Positions 42,245 through 50,006 of a DNA stretch of 64,000 nucleotides are shown one piece after another (the first letter of the stretch is position 1; the number at the start of each line of letters is the position of its first letter). Below the pieces are notes generated by a model that saw nothing but the letters and a program-made list of their open reading frames with translations, was not told where the DNA came from and did not search any database. The position numbers and the translations under genes were made by a program. Source of the DNA: Nonomuraea spiralis (GTDB taxonomy: Bacteria > Actinomycetota > Actinomycetes > Streptosporangiales > Streptosporangiaceae); NCBI RefSeq assembly GCF_014648435.1, contig NZ_BMRC01000020.1, positions 109,914 to 173,913 on the forward strand, in the 5' to 3' direction.

Positions 42245-43353
42245 GACTTCACCCACGCCTGGAGGTACCCGGGCACCCCCCACGACAGCCGGCGCTGGGC
42301 GTTCAACTCGTGGTGCCGGTGAATGGCGTTCTTGCACTTGGCCAGCCAGGAGTCCGGCCGCTGCTGCGGGAACAGAGTGGTGATGCCCTCATGGAGGTGC
42401 AGCAACGGCTCGAACGTGTGCGCGGCGAGCTCGGTGGGCGAGGCGGTGGCCAGCCACTCCATGGTGCGGTTGCCGCACACGCGGCAGTCGCAGGTCCATA
42501 CATCGTGCATCAGGTTCGGATCTTCGAGGGTGGCCTGCACGCCTTCGAGGATCTTCTCCACGGTCATCAGTGCCAGGAGCGGCAGGACGAGCGTGTGCCG
42601 TCGGCGCGTCCCGTTGTCCGGGGGAGGGGGCGGCGAGGCGTCGGCCGGATAGAGATGGCGCAGCGAAGAAGTGGCGCCCACGGCCGCCCAGAGGGCGCCG
42701 TGGGCGATCGCTCCCAGCCCGGAGATGTCCGTGCTCAGCAGGCTCACCGGGACAGTGGCACGTTCCAGCAGGCATTTGAGGCCCGCGACCGCTCGGATGT
42801 GGCCCAGGGGGTCGCTCCGGTGCTCCAGTACGAGAGCCACCGGCGTCTCGTACAAGCAGATCTCGTCGACGAGATGGTCCGTCCAAGGTGCCAGCAGCCA
42901 GCTGCTGTGCAGGGGCAGTACGGCGGTGACGTCGGCGCCTGCCCCCTTGGCCTGGCTGAGCACTTTCCGTAGTGCGGCCATGTCCTCCTTGCCCACGTAT
43001 CCGGAGTCGGTCAGGACGCTTGCGACGCCCAGCGCGCGCTGGGCGTCGAGCCAGGCGCGGCTGATCGGCTCCGCGCCGGCCTTCCGGCGGGATTTGCCGC
43101 CCGCGTAGCAGCGCCGGTCGATGAGCAGGGGTCCGCAGAGGCGCTCTCGCAAGGAAGGGTGAAGGGTGGTGGCCTTCTCGCCTGTGAGCACGATGCCGCC
43201 GGCGGATGACGGGATGATGTCCAGCACGTCGGACATCTGGGCAGCCGGGATCTGAAGCAGGAGGCGATCTGTAAGTATCGTGTTCGCAGTACGGACTCTT
43301 CCTGGCGTGGCGTTCACGACCTTGACGGTGACTGTCTGCCGAGACGTCGTCAA
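42211..43353 (-). CDS. Uncharacterised protein with a tRNA-guanine-transglycosylase-like zinc motif
   Basis: A 380-residue protein (TTG start; GTG at 43317 possible). Near the C-terminus it has C288-x-C290-x2-C293-x25-H319, exactly the spacing of the zinc site of TGT enzymes. An LTDSG at 114-118 recalls the TGT substrate-loop motif LTDSGGFQ. The middle reads like alternating strands and helices of a TIM barrel. At the place where TGT has its nucleophilic Asp (GADLFDS) this protein reads VGATSSLRH, so the known catalytic residue seems absent. It may be a diverged transglycosylase or a non-catalytic base-binding protein; family assignment is my inference from motifs only. Confidence 0.6.
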   Translation of the reverse strand: MTTSRQTVTVKVVNATPGRVRTANTILTDRLLLQIPAAQMSDVLDIIPSSAGGIVLTGEKATTLHPSLRERLCGPLLIDRRCYAGGKSRRKAGAEPISRAWLDAQRALGVASVLTDSGYVGKEDMAALRKVLSQAKGAGADVTAVLPLHSSWLLAPWTDHLVDEICLYETPVALVLEHRSDPLGHIRAVAGLKCLLERATVPVSLLSTDISGLGAIAHGALWAAVGATSSLRHLYPADASPPPPPDNGTRRRHTLVLPLLALMTVEKILEGVQATLEDPNLMHDVWTCDCRVCGNRTMEWLATASPTELAAHTFEPLLHLHEGITTLFPQQRPDSWLAKCKNAIHRHHELNAQRRLSWGVPGYLQAWVKSYPTLSATGRG

Positions 43354-43398
43354 GGTAACGATTAACTCCAGTCAGAACAATGAGTGACTACGGTTACC
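43354..43398. promoter_or_regulatory. Two nested inverted repeats upstream of the transglycosylase-like gene
   Basis: Outer arms GGTAAC (43354-43359) and GTTACC (43393-43398) and inner arms AGTCA (43370-43374) and TGACT (43385-43389) directly abut the TTG start. The placement would allow control of initiation, but nothing identifies the binder. Confidence 0.4.
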
Positions 43399-43433
43399 GA
43401 TGCGCTGTCACGTCACGATTCGCTCCGCTGTAT

Positions 43434-44423
43434 TCACCGGGTGAGGTGGCGCCGGTTCGTGAAGGCCCTGCCGGGGGTCGTAGCGGGGAGTGCGGCGTTC
43501 TGGGCCCAGCGGCGGCGGTAGTCGCCGGGCGTGGTCCCGTACCATTGGCGGAAGGCCAGGTGGAAGCCGACCGTCGAGTGGTAGCCGACGCGCTCGCTGA
43601 TCCGGCCGTGGGCGAGCGTGGTCTCGCTCAGCAGGCGTGCGGCCTCCTGCATGCGGCGGGCGGTCAGGTGCCGGATCGGTGCCTCGCCGACCAGCTCGCG
43701 GAAGGTCGCCGCGAACGCCGAGCGCGACATCCCGGCCTGGGCCGCCAGTGACTCCACCGTCCAGGGCTCGGCGAATCTCGTCTGTACGGCGTGCAGCGCC
43801 GTCCCGATCGCCGGGTGACGCAACGCCCGCAGGACCGGCGAGCCCTCGGCCAGCTCGCTCACCGCGGCCCGCAGCGCCAGTACGAAGACCAGCTCGAACG
43901 CGCGCAGGGCGACCAGCGTCGCGCCGGGTTCGGCGAGGTCCCACTCGCCCGCCAGCCGCCCGAGAGTGCCGCCGAGCAGCCCGTGACCTTCCAGCGTGGC
44001 CTTGTCGAGCACCAGGACGGGCGGCAGCGCCCGGTAGATCGGCGAGATGGCGGCCCGGTCGTAGTGGAGCCCGCCGCAGAGCAGGACGGTCCGTTCGCCG
44101 GGTCCGCCGAGCTCGAGGGTGCTCACGCCGCCCGGCGGCCGCTCGGGCAGCACGGCGGCGAGCGGTACGGCGGGGCGTCCCGGCCGGTCGCCCAGCCGGT
44201 GGGCGCTGCCGTGCGGGAAGACGGCCAGGTCCCCGGCGCGCAGCAGGACAGGCTCGGCGCCGGGCAGCTCGACGGCACAGGTGCCCTCGTGCACGTAGTG
44301 CAGCAGCGCGCAGTCCTCGGCTTCGCCCGCGATGCCCCAGGGCGACCCGGCCTGCCAGCGGCTGTGGAACACGCCCTCCAGCCGCAGCGGGGCCAGCAGA
44401 GCGCTCAGCAGGTCACCATCCAC
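43434..44423 (-). CDS. AraC-family regulator with N-terminal cupin
   Basis: A 329-residue regulator. The cupin sensor domain (LLHYVHEGTCAVELPGAEPV, GDLAVFPHGSAHRL) is followed by the double HTH of AraC proteins (TVESLAAQAGMSRSAFAATF, GRISERVGYHSTVGFHLAFR, QWYGTTPGDYRRRW). GTG start with AAGGAT upstream. Divergent from the NmrA-like gene 71 bases away, its likely target. An AAATA-N6-TATTT dyad (44436-44451) lies in between. Confidence 0.92.
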   Translation of the reverse strand: MDGDLLSALLAPLRLEGVFHSRWQAGSPWGIAGEAEDCALLHYVHEGTCAVELPGAEPVLLRAGDLAVFPHGSAHRLGDRPGRPAVPLAAVLPERPPGGVSTLELGGPGERTVLLCGGLHYDRAAISPIYRALPPVLVLDKATLEGHGLLGGTLGRLAGEWDLAEPGATLVALRAFELVFVLALRAAVSELAEGSPVLRALRHPAIGTALHAVQTRFAEPWTVESLAAQAGMSRSAFAATFRELVGEAPIRHLTARRMQEAARLLSETTLAHGRISERVGYHSTVGFHLAFRQWYGTTPGDYRRRWAQNAALPATTPGRAFTNRRHLTR

Positions 44424-44435
44424 GGGACGATCCTT

Positions 44436-44451
44436 AAATAACCCGATATTT
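44436..44451. promoter_or_regulatory. AT-rich dyad between divergent AraC and NmrA-like genes
   Basis: AAATA and TATTT inverted arms lie in an AT-rich island that stands out from the GC-rich surroundings. A likely promoter/operator shared by both genes. Confidence 0.45.
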
Positions 44452-44494
44452 CCCTTTATCGAGCGTATCGCGGACTTGGCGGAGACTGTCCGGC

Positions 44495-45340
44495 ATGACC
44501 TTTCTTGTGATCGGCGCGGCAGGCGCCCAGGGCGGCGCGGTCGCGCGGCGGCTCGTCGCCGAGGGCCACACGGTACGCGGCCTGACCAGGAGCGGCCGAG
44601 TGCCGCACGGAGTGGAGCCGGTCGCCGGCGACCTCGGCGACGCCGAGGCGGTGAAGGCGGCCTTCGCCGGGGTGACGCACGCCTCGGTGACGCTGCCCAT
44701 GGTCTACGAGCCGGACACGGTGGCCGCTCACGTCCACCATGTGCGCGACGCCGCGCTGGCGGCCGGGGTGCGGCGGCTGGTGTTCAACACCGCCAACCGG
44801 CTGCCCGAGGCCACCACGCAGGTGGCGGCCTTCGAGACGCGCCGGTGGGCGGTGCGGACGCTGCAGTCGGCCGGTCTGCCGCTCGTGGTGCTGTGCCCAC
44901 CGGTCTACCTGGACAACCTGGCCGCGCCGTGGGTGGCGGGTCCGCTGGCGGCCGAGGGCATGCTGCGCTACCCGCTGCCCGCCGACCTGCCGGTGCCCTG
45001 GCTCTCGCACGACGACCTGGGCGCCGCCACGTACGCCGCGCTCGTGCGTGACGGTCTGGAGGACGCCGTGCTGAAGCTCGGCGGGCCCGACGTGGTGACC
45101 GGCGACGACCTGGCGGCCGCCTTCGGCGCCCGCTACGCCGCGCAGGATCCGGCCGAGTTCGAGTCGGGCCTGGCGAAGGCGCTGGGCGCGCCGACGGCCG
45201 CCGCGGTGGCGGACACCTACCGCTGGGTCGCCGCCGACCGCGACCTGTTCGCGGCCGACCCCGCGGTGGCCGATCTGCTGGGCCTGCGGCTGACGCCGCT
45301 ACGCACCTGGATCGCCGCCCAGCCCTGGGCGACCCGGTGA
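44495..45340 (+). CDS. NmrA-like NAD(P)-binding protein
   Basis: A 281-residue atypical SDR/NmrA protein: MTFLVIGAAGAQGGAVARRL with the GxxGxxG loop, GDLGDAEAVKAAFAGVTHAS, RRLVFNTANRLPE and PPVYLDNLAAPWV. Such proteins sense or reduce quinone-like compounds. GGAGACTGTCC before the ATG. Its stop overlaps the start of the DUF4440 gene (GTGA), so they are one operon under the divergent AraC protein. Confidence 0.88.
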   Translation: MTFLVIGAAGAQGGAVARRLVAEGHTVRGLTRSGRVPHGVEPVAGDLGDAEAVKAAFAGVTHASVTLPMVYEPDTVAAHVHHVRDAALAAGVRRLVFNTANRLPEATTQVAAFETRRWAVRTLQSAGLPLVVLCPPVYLDNLAAPWVAGPLAAEGMLRYPLPADLPVPWLSHDDLGAATYAALVRDGLEDAVLKLGGPDVVTGDDLAAAFGARYAAQDPAEFESGLAKALGAPTAAAVADTYRWVAADRDLFAADPAVADLLGLRLTPLRTWIAAQPWATR

Positions 45341-45693
45341 ACGGCGTCGAGGCGGCGATCGTCCGCCACCACGAGGTCATCGAACGCTGGCTGACCGGCG
45401 TCGCCGCGCGGGAGGAGTTCGCCCACTTCGCCGACGCCCACGCGCCCGGCTTCACGCTCGTCACCCCCGACGGCCGGACGCTCTCCCGCGACCAGGTCCT
45501 CACCGAGGTCGAGGCACTCTACGGCAGAGCGCCGGGGCTGACCGTCGAGATCCGCCACGTGCGGATCGTCGCCTCCGGCGGCGACCTCCTCGTGGCCACC
45601 TACCAGGAGGTCCAGCCGGATCGGACCCGGCAGTCCACGGCGGTCCTCCAGGACACCAAGTGGTTGCACCTGCACGAAACCTGGCTCCCGTGA
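45337..45693 (+). CDS. DUF4440/SnoaL-like small protein
   Basis: A 118-residue NTF2-like protein (VEAAIVRHHEVIERWLTG, FTLVTPDGRTLSRDQVLTEV, STAVLQDTKWLHLHETWLP). This alpha+beta barrel fold covers ketosteroid-isomerase-like enzymes and binding proteins. The GTG start overlaps the stop of the NmrA-like gene by 4 bases, so translation is coupled. Activity unknown. Confidence 0.82.
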   Translation: MNGVEAAIVRHHEVIERWLTGVAAREEFAHFADAHAPGFTLVTPDGRTLSRDQVLTEVEALYGRAPGLTVEIRHVRIVASGGDLLVATYQEVQPDRTRQSTAVLQDTKWLHLHETWLP

Positions 45694-45740
45694 CGGCCCC
45701 GAACGCCTAGAGCCCGGCGAGCCGCCACTTCTCGGAGCGC

Positions 45741-45919
45741 TGTCCGGGCGACGCGCAGAGGTCACTGGCGGGGGTGCGTCTTTGGACCCCTTCCCGCCGG
45801 GAGCCGAGATCGTCACCAGTATTCCTGGCGGGAACGGCTGGTCGGCGGTGGCGCGTAACAGCAGCTTCAACGCGGGAACGCTGCACGTCTACGCGCTGTG
45901 CATTCCCCTGACCAGCTGA
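45741..45919 (+). pseudogene. Frameshifted C-terminal remnant of a secreted actinomycete protein
   Basis: CPGDA in one frame is followed in another frame by EVTGGGASLDPFPPGAEI, then VTSIPGGNGWSAVARNSSF and NAGTLHVYALCIPLTS before TGA. The pattern (CP..xVTGGG ... GNGW.V.ARN ... AGTL.VYA.C) is that of a common secreted repeat domain. The frame change near 45757 and the missing N-terminus make it a pseudogene. Confidence 0.6.
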
Positions 45920-46021
45920 ATTCACGCACCATCGCCATCGGGCGCGCCGACGGCGAACACCGCGCGGCCGGCTGCTGACGCGGCACGGGCGCCTGGCATC
46001 CAGCCCCACCAGCACCGCCGA

Positions 46022-46067
46022 GAGACCCCGGCCTTCCTTGAACCGCGAAGCGGGCCGGGGCTTCTCT
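46022..46067. terminator. GC-rich hairpin terminator
   Basis: CCCCGGCC (46026-46033) pairs with GGCCGGGG (46053-46060), extended by GAGA/TCTC arms. It lies about 100 bases past the remnant at 45919. Confidence 0.7.
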
Positions 46068-46566
46068 GTGCCCAGCTTTCCGGCTTTCCCGACGGATCCG
46101 GCCCCGCAGTCGATACCGGATGTGATCTACGTTGTAAAGGCGTCGGGCTGAGGGTTCACGCTTTCGCCGTGGCCGGCTGACGTTGCGCCGGCCCTCTTCA
46201 GTGAGGCAGCGACACCAGGTCGGCCCCTGGCGGCGCGGACAGCGTCCTGTCCACGAAGTCCGCTCGTGCCGCGCTGACCTGTGCACGGACCGCCGTACGA
46301 ACGCCTGTGCACCCGTCTACCGGAGGGATGGGAACCGCGCGCGGCACCCGCTCAATGATCCGGTAGGCGCAGCAGCCCGCCACCGGCCACCAGAGCCACA
46401 CCGGCGCCGATGAGCAACAGCTACATGAGGTCGTTGCTCCAGGCGAGCAGACCTGTGTAGAGGATCGCCGGTCATGTCGCAACGCACCGCCCCGAATGGC
46501 CCCTGACGGGCTAGTTGTCCATGTCTGAGAGATACCGTGATCGTTCGCGGATCATCAGGAGGACGC

Positions 46567-47583
46567 ATGACGGGGATGGAGCACACCTGCCCCCCGCAGA
46601 TCACGAGGCTGCTCCTGCTCGCGGGCGAGGCCGCCGGGCTCGACCGGAGCCGGCTGGCGCGCGTCCCCGGGCTGGCCGTGGTGGGTGAGGACGACATCCG
46701 CCTGCCGTCCGCCTCGCTCGTACGGGTCTGGCAGGAATGGGAGACGGCGCTGCGCGAGTGCGGCGGAGGCACGCTGCCGTGGAAGTTGTGGCGGCCCGGC
46801 ACGCTGGGAGTGTGGGACTACCTCTTCTCCACCGCCGACACCCTCGTCGACGCGTTCGGCGTGGGCGACCGGCACGCCGCCGCGATCACCGACCCGGCGG
46901 AGTCGTTCGTCGTCACCGTCGACGGAGCCGGGCGGCTGACGGTCGGTTTCCGCGGCGTCTTCGCCGGTCACCCAGTGTTTCCGATCATTTCCGAATTCGC
47001 CACCGGGCTGATCCTGACATCGGCGCGCTCGGCCGCCGGACGGCCGTTGACCCCAGTACGCGTGACCCTGCCCGGCGCGCCGCCGCGCCGCCACGACCAT
47101 CTGATCGAGGCGTACGGCACAGCGCACCTGGAATTCGGCGCCGAGCTGCCTTCGGTCACCTTCTCCGCGACCGACGCGCGGACTCCGCTCCCGCGGGCGG
47201 ACCCGGCCCTCGCCGCGATCCTGCGCGACCACGCGCGTACCACGCTGGCGAGCGCCCGGCCGGTGCTGGGTTGGCTGGACCGGTTCCGCGTCGAGGTCGA
47301 GCTGAGCCTGCCCGACGGAGATCTCCTCGCCGTCGCCCATCGGCTGCGCATGGCGCCGCGTACCTTGCAGCGCCGTCTGCGCGAGGAGGGCACGAGCTGG
47401 CGCGAGGAGATCGAGCGGGCGAGGCGCCAATGGGTTGAGCACCTGCTGCAGGACACCCGCATGACGGTGGAGTCGATCGCCGCCCGCACCGGCTACGCCG
47501 ACCAGCGGGCGCTGCGCCGGGCGATCCATCGCTGGTACGGCTACGGCCCCGCAGCACTTAGGCGGGATATGTCCCCTTCCTGA
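46567..47583 (+). CDS. AraC-family regulator (OruR/arabinose-binding-like N-terminal domain)
   Basis: A 338-residue protein. The N-terminal ligand domain (ITRLLLLAGEAAGLDRSRLA, LWRPGTLGVWDYLFSTADTL) is of the AraC-binding-like type of OruR/ArgR-like proteins. The C-terminal HTH pair reads LLAVAHRLRMAPRTLQRRLR and VESIAARTGYADQRALRRAI, ending YGYGPAALRRD. A perfect AGGAGG precedes the ATG. It is upstream of, and co-directional with, an MFS exporter and a deacetylase-like gene, which it probably activates. Confidence 0.88.
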   Translation: MTGMEHTCPPQITRLLLLAGEAAGLDRSRLARVPGLAVVGEDDIRLPSASLVRVWQEWETALRECGGGTLPWKLWRPGTLGVWDYLFSTADTLVDAFGVGDRHAAAITDPAESFVVTVDGAGRLTVGFRGVFAGHPVFPIISEFATGLILTSARSAAGRPLTPVRVTLPGAPPRRHDHLIEAYGTAHLEFGAELPSVTFSATDARTPLPRADPALAAILRDHARTTLASARPVLGWLDRFRVEVELSLPDGDLLAVAHRLRMAPRTLQRRLREEGTSWREEIERARRQWVEHLLQDTRMTVESIAARTGYADQRALRRAIHRWYGYGPAALRRDMSPS

Positions 47584-47632
47584 CGCTTTCGGTCCTCCTG
47601 GTGGGCCCGGCTTGATCCGTACGGTCACCGGC

Positions 47633-48997
47633 ATGAAGGTTCACGCCGAACAGGACGCCGGGCGCCGGCAGTGGCTCGGGCTGGCCGTCCTGTTGCCGCC
47701 GACCATGCTGCTCACCGCGGACCTGGGCGTTCTGTGGCCGGCCACCCCCTACGTGACCGCCGATCTGCGGCCGTCGAGCGCCGAGTTCCTCTGGATCATC
47801 GACATCTACGGCTTCATGACCGCCGGTTTCCTGGTGGTGATGGGCACCCTGGGCGATCGGATCGGCCGCCGCCGGCTGCTGCTCGCCGGGGCCGCGATCC
47901 TGCCGTCCACCCTGTCGCTGATCAGCACGATGTTCACCCATCCACGCCGGCGGACGCGAGCCATCTCCCTCTGGGCGACGGCACTGGCGCTGGGGGTCGG
48001 ACTCGGCCCGGTGTTCGGCGGGTTGCTGCCGGCCAATCTGTGGTGGGGGCTGGTGTTCCTGCTCGGCGCCCCCGTCATGCTGCTGGTCGTGGCCTGCGGA
48101 CCGGTGCTGCTGCCCGAGTACCGCGACCGGGCAGCCGGCCGGATGGACCTGAGCAGCGTGGCCATGTTCCTGCTCAGCATCCTGCCGCTCGTCTATGCGG
48201 TCAAGCGCGTCGCCGAGTACGGCTGGCGCCTTCCGGTCGTGCTGGCCGGCCTGGCCGGGGTGGTGTTCGTCGCCCTGTTCGTCCGGCGCCAGAACCGGCT
48301 CCGGTCCCCGCTGCTCGACCTGCGGCTGTTCGCCGACCGTTCCTTCACCGGAGCGCTGAGCATGTTGTTCCTGGCCATGATGGCGCTCAACAGCGTGGAG
48401 TACCTGATCCCGCAGTTCCTGCAGCTGTTCGGCGGGCTCGACCCGGTGGCGGCCGGCCTGTGGTTGCTGCCCTCGGCCGCGGCCTTCCTGCTCGGCTCGC
48501 AGCTCACGCCGGTGCTGGTACGGCGGCTGCGCCCGGCGTATGTCGTCACCCTGGGCACTCTGGTCTCGCTGGCCGGCTACCTGCCGGCCCTGGCGGCGAC
48601 CGGCCCACTGGCCGCCGCGGTCGCCGCCACCGTGATCATGCTCGGGGTCGGGCCGATCAGCGTGCTGGGCACCGACCTGGCGGTCCGCGCGGCGCCGCCG
48701 GAGAAGGCCGGCTCCGCCGCAGCCGCCGGGCAGACCGCCTACGACCTGGGCCTGGCCATGGGCATCGCCATCACCGGCAGCCTCGCGGTCGCCGTCCACC
48801 GCGACGAGATCGCGGCCACCCTCCCTCCCAGGGCGCCCGACGCGGCCCGACGCCTTCCTGTCCGGCTTCGCCGCGGCCGCCGCCGTGAGCGCGGCCCTGG
48901 CCGTACTGGTGATCGCGGTCGTACTGGTCACGCTGCGGCACGTGCGCGCGACGGCCCCCCGGACCAGGCGAGAGAGCCCGACCTGGCCGCCTCATGA
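47633..48997 (+). CDS. MFS exporter, DHA2 type, with an apparent 3' frameshift
   Basis: A 454-residue reading with the SmvA/QacA-like pattern: LLTADLGVLWPATPYVTADL, LGDRIGRRRLLLAGA, ALALGVGLGPVFGG. From about 48845 the frame turns into Arg-rich nonsense (RRLPVRLRRGRRRERG). In the +1-shifted frame the expected last membrane helix appears (DAFLSGFAAAAAVSAALAVL and VIAVVLVTLRHVRA), which would end at 49064 next to the deacetylase ribosome site. Either the last helix is lost by mutation or the sequence has a one-base error. A GPISVLG(T)DLAV segment marks the second half. Confidence 0.8.
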   Translation: MKVHAEQDAGRRQWLGLAVLLPPTMLLTADLGVLWPATPYVTADLRPSSAEFLWIIDIYGFMTAGFLVVMGTLGDRIGRRRLLLAGAAILPSTLSLISTMFTHPRRRTRAISLWATALALGVGLGPVFGGLLPANLWWGLVFLLGAPVMLLVVACGPVLLPEYRDRAAGRMDLSSVAMFLLSILPLVYAVKRVAEYGWRLPVVLAGLAGVVFVALFVRRQNRLRSPLLDLRLFADRSFTGALSMLFLAMMALNSVEYLIPQFLQLFGGLDPVAAGLWLLPSAAAFLLGSQLTPVLVRRLRPAYVVTLGTLVSLAGYLPALAATGPLAAAVAATVIMLGVGPISVLGTDLAVRAAPPEKAGSAAAAGQTAYDLGLAMGIAITGSLAVAVHRDEIAATLPPRAPDAARRLPVRLRRGRRRERGPGRTGDRGRTGHAAARARDGPPDQAREPDLAAS

Positions 48998-49077
48998 CCA
49001 GCCCTCAAACCCCGCGACATCGCGCCGACACCGCAAAAACCCCGTCCGCCTCACCGCGGTCTGAACAAGGAGGAACC

Positions 49078-49938
49078 ATGGAAAACGCCCTGTACACCTA
49101 CGACCCGATCATCGACCGGAAGCCCATCCACTGGCCCGGGGACGCCCGGGTGGCCTTCTACGTCGGGCTGAACGTCGAGCACTTCCTGTTCGGCCGGCCG
49201 TCGACGAGCCTGAACGGGGCCACCTCGGCCCTGGTGCCCGACCCGCTGAACCACGGCTGGCGCGACTACGGCACCCGGGTGGGTTTCTGGCGGGTGATGG
49301 AGTGCCTGGACCGCCACGGCGTCCGGGCCAGCGTCCTGCTGAACTCGTCCGTCTGCGACCACTATCCGCAGATCATCCAGGCCGGTACGGCACGCGACTG
49401 GGCCTGGGTGGCACACGGGCGGACCAACTCGGTCCTGCCGTCCGGCATGTCCGAGGACGAGGAACGCGCCGAACTGGCCGCGATGGTCGCCACGATCGAA
49501 AAGGCGACCGGCCGCCGGCCGCAGGGCTGGATGGGCCCGGCGCTCAACGAGACCCCGCGGACCCCGGCTCTGCTGGCCGAGCTCGGCCTGAGCTACGTGC
49601 TCGACTGGACCTGTGACGACCAGCCGTTCCGGCTGAACGTGCCCGGGATGCTGAGCGTTCCGTACACGGTGGAGGTCAACGACCTCGGCCTGTTCACGAC
49701 GTACGGCATGGCGGGGCCGGACTTCCTGCAGCTGGTGAAGGATCAGTTCGACCAGCTTTATGCGGACTCGGCCACGAGCGGGCGGGTCATGGCTCTGGCC
49801 CTGCACCCGTTCGTGATCGGCCAGGCCTTCCGCGCCAAGTACCTCGACCAGGCCCTGGCCTACATCGCCGGGCACCCCGGCGTGTGGCTGACCACCAGCG
49901 ACGACATCGCCGCCCACTACGCGAACACGATGACCTGA
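49078..49938 (+). CDS. Polysaccharide deacetylase-fold hydrolase (PuuE/allantoinase-like)
   Basis: A 286-residue protein of the NodB-homology fold, beginning ALYTYDPIIDRKPIHWPGDA and continuing VAFYVGLNVEHFLF as in PuuE-type cofactor-independent amidohydrolases. The active-site region around VLLNSSVCDHYPQII and WVAHGRTNSVLPSG, and the late ALHPFVIGQAFR, follow the family. It probably hydrolyses a cyclic amide or N-acyl group. AAGGAGGAACC before the ATG is one of the strongest ribosome sites here. It is the third gene of the AraC-MFS-hydrolase module. Confidence 0.85.
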   Translation: MENALYTYDPIIDRKPIHWPGDARVAFYVGLNVEHFLFGRPSTSLNGATSALVPDPLNHGWRDYGTRVGFWRVMECLDRHGVRASVLLNSSVCDHYPQIIQAGTARDWAWVAHGRTNSVLPSGMSEDEERAELAAMVATIEKATGRRPQGWMGPALNETPRTPALLAELGLSYVLDWTCDDQPFRLNVPGMLSVPYTVEVNDLGLFTTYGMAGPDFLQLVKDQFDQLYADSATSGRVMALALHPFVIGQAFRAKYLDQALAYIAGHPGVWLTTSDDIAAHYANTMT

Positions 49939-50006
49939 GCGGCATGAGCGGCCCCGCTTAACTGATCACTGGCTAGACTGCTCAATTCTGTCGTTTGGAG
50001 GAAATG

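Larger units (their letters stand above)
45694..46566. other. Long intergenic region with gene debris and a terminator
   Basis: It holds the frameshifted tail of a secreted-type protein (45741-45919) and the hairpin at 46022-46067. On the minus strand around 46380-46470 a membrane-helix-like stretch (LLLIGAGVALVAGGGLLRL, preceded by ILYTGLLAWSNDLM and a stop codon) looks like a broken membrane protein. Nothing intact. Confidence 0.5.

Noticed and set aside
46130..46500. Possible tRNA or small RNA in the gene-poor stretch
   Set aside because: No cloverleaf, no CCA-proximal T-loop sequence GTTCRAATC; only scattered short hairpins.
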